From NCBI RefSeq assembly GCF_036370855.1, contig NC_088113.1, positions 14,714,501-14,778,500 of the forward strand: a stretch of 64,000 nucleotides of DNA, read 5' to 3'. The notes beneath the pieces were generated by a model. It had not been told where the DNA came from, made no database searches, and was given only the letters and a program-made list of their open reading frames with translations. This stretch comes from Dromaius novaehollandiae (lineage: Eukaryota; Chordata; Aves; Casuariiformes; Dromaiidae). Shown in pieces: positions 60,645-64,000 of this stretch. A program made the position numbers and the translations under genes. Within the stretch, counting starts at the first letter, position 1, and every line of letters starts with the position of its first letter.

Positions 60645-61622
60645 ATGAATACTACTCATTTTGCGCTTTCATTTCAGCCTGTGCTGCTTAATGTCACTGA
60701 AGACTTCAATGACTCAGTCCTCAACAACAGAAGCAATGATGGATTTTGTGAGCAGGTCTTCATAAAAGCTGAGGTCTTCTTGACTTTAGGTATCATCAGC
60801 CTGCTGGAAAACATCCTTGTCATTCTTGCAGTGCTGAAGAATGGAAACCTACACTCTCCCATGTACTTCTTCCTTTGTAGCTTGGCTGTGGCAGATATGT
60901 TAGTGAGCATGTCAAACGCTTTGGAGACTATCATGATTGCAATCCTGAGCAACGGCTATTTGATCATTGATGACCACTTTATTCAGCATATGGACAATGT
61001 TTTTGACTCAATGATTTGCATTTCTTTGGTAGCTTCAATTTGCAACCTCTTGGTTATAGCCATTGACAGGTACATAACTATTTTCTATGCTCTCCGTTAC
61101 CACAGTATCATGACTGTGAAGAAAGCTTTAACTCTGATTGTGGTCATTTGGATTGCTTGTATCATCTGCGGCATCATATTCATTGCCTACTCAGAAAGCA
61201 AAACTGTCATTGTGTGTCTCATCACCATGTTCTTTACCATGCTATTTCTCATGGCCTCCCTTTATGTTCACATGTTCTTGTTTGCACGTCTGCACGTTAA
61301 GCGGATTGCAGCCCTACCTGTGGATGGGGTGCCCTATCAGCGTACCTGCATGAAGGGAGCTGTGACAATCACTATATTACTTGGTGTCTTCATTGTTTGC
61401 TGGGCACCTTTCTTCCTCCATCTCATTCTCATCATTTCATGCCCAATGAACCCCTACTGTGTCTGCTACACTTCACACTTTAATACCTATCTGGTCTTGA
61501 TAATGTGCAACTCCATAATTGATCCACTCATTTATGCTTTCCGGAGTCTGGAGATGAGAAAGACTTTCAAAGAAATAGTGTGCTGCTGTTATGGCATGAG
61601 CGTGGGACAGTGCATGTTGTAA
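60645..61622 (+). CDS. MC3R: Melanocortin receptor 3
   Basis: A complete single-exon class A GPCR of 325 residues (mammalian MC3R is about 323). The start is ATG at 60645 (A at -3); the ten codons ahead of it begin with TTG and have no ATG. The N-terminus carries four sequons (Asn2, 16, 22, 28). Features: [16 protein letters not shown] before TM1; TM2 with NALETI (Glu94) and TM3 with HMDNVFDS (Asp117, Asp121), the acidic ligand-binding trio of melanocortin receptors; DRY at 141-143; very short second extracellular loop (AYSESK); TM6 VCWAPFF; TM7 DPLIY (293-297); Cys-rich tail (313-315), likely palmitoylated. Wording such as [18 protein letters not shown] and [15 protein letters not shown] is MC3R-type, not MC4R or MC5R. 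Family knowledge: binds alpha-/gamma-MSH and ACTH, blocked by AgRP, couples to Gs/cAMP, acts in hypothalamic energy balance and growth. Confidence 0.97.
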   Translation: MNTTHFALSFQPVLLNVTEDFNDSVLNNRSNDGFCEQVFIKAEVFLTLGIISLLENILVILAVLKNGNLHSPMYFFLCSLAVADMLVSMSNALETIMIAILSNGYLIIDDHFIQHMDNVFDSMICISLVASICNLLVIAIDRYITIFYALRYHSIMTVKKALTLIVVIWIACIICGIIFIAYSESKTVIVCLITMFFTMLFLMASLYVHMFLFARLHVKRIAALPVDGVPYQRTCMKGAVTITILLGVFIVCWAPFFLHLILIISCPMNPYCVCYTSHFNTYLVLIMCNSIIDPLIYAFRSLEMRKTFKEIVCCCYGMSVGQCML

Positions 61623-62417
61623 ACAGCTGCCTTTTATGTTGAAAACAGAGATGCATACAATGAGAGTATGAATATATATATTCATGTATCTATATACATA
61701 GCAACTCCACTTTAAAAGCAGTGCTTGAAGGAAGGGCACAGGAAAGAAAAAATCTTTTACTTGATGCCTTGATTTATATTTTTCAAAATGAAAACCAGAT
61801 TCAACTGAATGATTTGAAGTTATTTAAATAGTTGTAACAAAAGCAAAACCAGAGTAGCTTGCAGAATAGCTCAAGAAACTAATTTATTGGAAAAATGAAT
61901 CCTTAAAGTGAATGCTAACTTATAGAGACTTGAATGATACTCTCTTTACCCTTCATCTGTACCTGTTGCTTTATCTCTGTGCCATCATCAACAAATTCAG
62001 TGTTTTCTAAAAGATTCCATTTGTAATATCTCTAGAAAGCTATTCATTTGTAAGACAAATCAAAACACTGATAGGCAACAACATTGCTTTATAGTCATTC
62101 CCATGCCTCCACCTTTTAATAAAAGAATAGACTGACATTTATGCTGCTTGCTATAAAGAAACTTGTGAAAATATTTAAATGATGAAAGCAAACATTCCCC
62201 TGACCCTGAAATATTCTTTCAGTAGAAGTCAGCTAAGTGAAAAGGAACAGTTACTGTATAAGTGATAATGTAACGTAAGCAGCTGACTGATAGAAGCAAG
62301 TCAGCTGAAGAAGGCATTTACTTTGCTTATGATATATGAGTATTACAGCCTCAAAAGTTGTTTTAATTGTAATGCACTGATCAATGTAGTGTTTCATATG
62401 TTAATAAACTAATAAAT
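61623..62417 (+). other. MC3R 3' UTR with candidate poly(A) signals
   Basis: AATAAA hexamers occur at 62118-62123 and, as a pair, at 62403-62408 and 62411-62416. The paired site is the better candidate for the main 3' end. The actual cleavage point cannot be fixed from sequence alone. Confidence 0.4.
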
Positions 62418-64000
62418 CACAGACGTCACCTTTTGATAAATAGTTACTGATGAGACTCATCCCTAGAAAATTTTGAAGACTACATAGAGCTGAACCTAGG
62501 AAATAGCTAAAATGCAAAATAGTTTGAATTTAGCTTTGCATTAAGCTGCACAGAATCTTTAGAGACAGCCATTTGGCTAAGTTAGATACCTGCAAGAAAT
62601 AAGAGGTATATGATAGATATGACTCCTATGCATTAAGAAATATATGTTATAGGTCAGTTTCTTTTTATTTAAACAGCTTTACACTGAATTCAGTGGATGG
62701 ACACTCCTACACTGGAAAAAGAAAGCAACATGCTGTTTGCAAATCATTTTCAAACTGTACATGCAATCTAGTAGCATGTAAAGTGCCACTTCAGCTACAG
62801 CAATTTAGTCTTCATCCCTGTTTTTTACAGGAATAAACCATGTAAGTGGCCTTCAAGTAGCATACTGTAACTGAGCAAAGGCTGACTTGATCTGCATATA
62901 GTACAACGCACAAGCAGCACACAGAGACTGTGCCAGACTAGGAAAACTGAAAGCCACTCTAAAAGCAACTTGGTACCTTTTTGGTATCTCACTTTTAAAG
63001 TAAGAAAGTAAGGGCAGTAACCGGAAGCCCTCAGAAAAATCAGATGTTGTCTATCATTTTCAAACATCTAACAGATCTCTAGTTTGACTTAAGAATTTTT
63101 TTCATTTGAGTGGAGTTACTAGCTTATTGTTCCTGGGGCACCCTTCCGTCGGATGTGAAATAGCTCCCTAGAGCAGAGCCAGTCTAGCCTGCCTCCAGTC
63201 CTGCTTTCACACACTGCCCTGGAACAACCCCATGTTGATGCTGTTTTACTGCTACTAGCTCCAGAAGCCGGCTCTGGCTGAGAAGGGGGAAGAGATGCCC
63301 CACAATGGGCAAATGTGGGCCTAGGATATTTATGTGATTGTGTTATAGTCTCACCATCCTATGACCTACGTAGGGAGTGAGCTGACTTCCCAATCCTATG
63401 GAGTGTATAATGAACCACATCCTGCCTGTACCCTAGTCGCAGTGTCCAAACAGCCCAATCAGCCCAAACCAGCCTCATGCTCCCTATTTTTCTCCTTCTG
63501 GGAAAAGCTCCCCTAACCTCCCTGATTGAGTTCTCATTTCCTTCAACAATCCCATACTCCAAACCTCTACCTCCCACTGTTCCCCCACTTACCTAATCTT
63601 ATGATTCTTAAAAAATAAACACCCCCATCCTTCGGGCACTGTGCAGCATGTAGCAGAACAGGCTCAGATGACTTGGTAAGTTGCTCCTGCACAAAGCAGC
63701 AGCTCCCAGCATCCGTGTCTGCTCACCTTATTTCCTAACACATTGCTCTCCAGAACAGAGTTCTCCCACATTCCAGGTAGAGGCCATAGAATAGAGAAAA
63801 TCCCAACAACTGGCAAGTAAACTGAATTGCTTTCAAGCCTGTTGTTGTCTCACAAATCACAGTTTGGCACCCCCTGACAAAGTATCAAGATCTTCTGTTT
63901 TGTTAGCTCAGTTTGTCTCACTTCTGCAATGTCTGATGTGGCACATAAAGACTGACTGAAATAAGTTATCATAGGAAACCACACAAGCAACCTTTCTTAG
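62418..64000. other. Intergenic, no gene seen
   Basis: Both strands were read. Short open frames here show no recognisable family, splice context or repeat. Confidence 0.5.

Noticed and set aside
60645..61622. Assignment of the receptor to MC4R or MC5R
   Set aside because: Diagnostic stretches ([41 protein letters not shown]) follow MC3R rather than MC4R/MC5R wording.

Overview
The window is vertebrate nuclear DNA: AT-rich, intron-dominated, with GT-AG spliced exons, one CpG island, decayed CR1 and MIR-type retroelements and a single-exon GPCR. Low repeat density, CR1 as the recognisable LINE and a sauropsid-like melanocortin receptor point to a bird, or less likely a turtle or crocodilian. 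Species was not determined.

Left part (1 to about 29.6 kb, minus strand): one large multi-exon gene. I assembled fifteen exons from splice sites and phase. They join with no stop codon into 666 codons, giving an N-terminal helical segment, two PH domains in tandem, a linker with almost no FH1 proline tract, and most of an FH2 (formin) domain. The FH2 C-terminus runs off the left edge. The PH-PH-FH2 order fits the metazoan 'pleckstrin homology domain-containing formin' (PHCF) class, which I recall being described as missing from humans. A CpG island at 28.98-29.66 kb is the likely promoter and holds a candidate first coding exon, whose splice phase does not match the next exon, so one small exon is probably missing from my model.

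Middle (29.7 to 60.5 kb): about 31 kb with no convincing coding sequence. It holds a decayed CR1 LINE (34.27-35.18 kb), short tandem repeats, a G-rich tract, two small GC-rich patches and a palindrome beside homeodomain-type sites. Its place between two divergently transcribed genes makes it a natural location for regulatory elements.

Right part: a complete melanocortin-3 receptor gene (MC3R) in one coding exon, plus strand, 60645-61622. A strong splice acceptor just upstream suggests an untranslated 5' exon. Candidate poly(A) signals lie 0.5-0.8 kb downstream. The last 2 kb holds nothing I recognise.

The two genes have no known joint pathway: the formin would assemble actin at membranes, MC3R signals through Gs/cAMP. 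Their adjacency predicts where a remnant of the formin should be sought in mammals, near MC3R.
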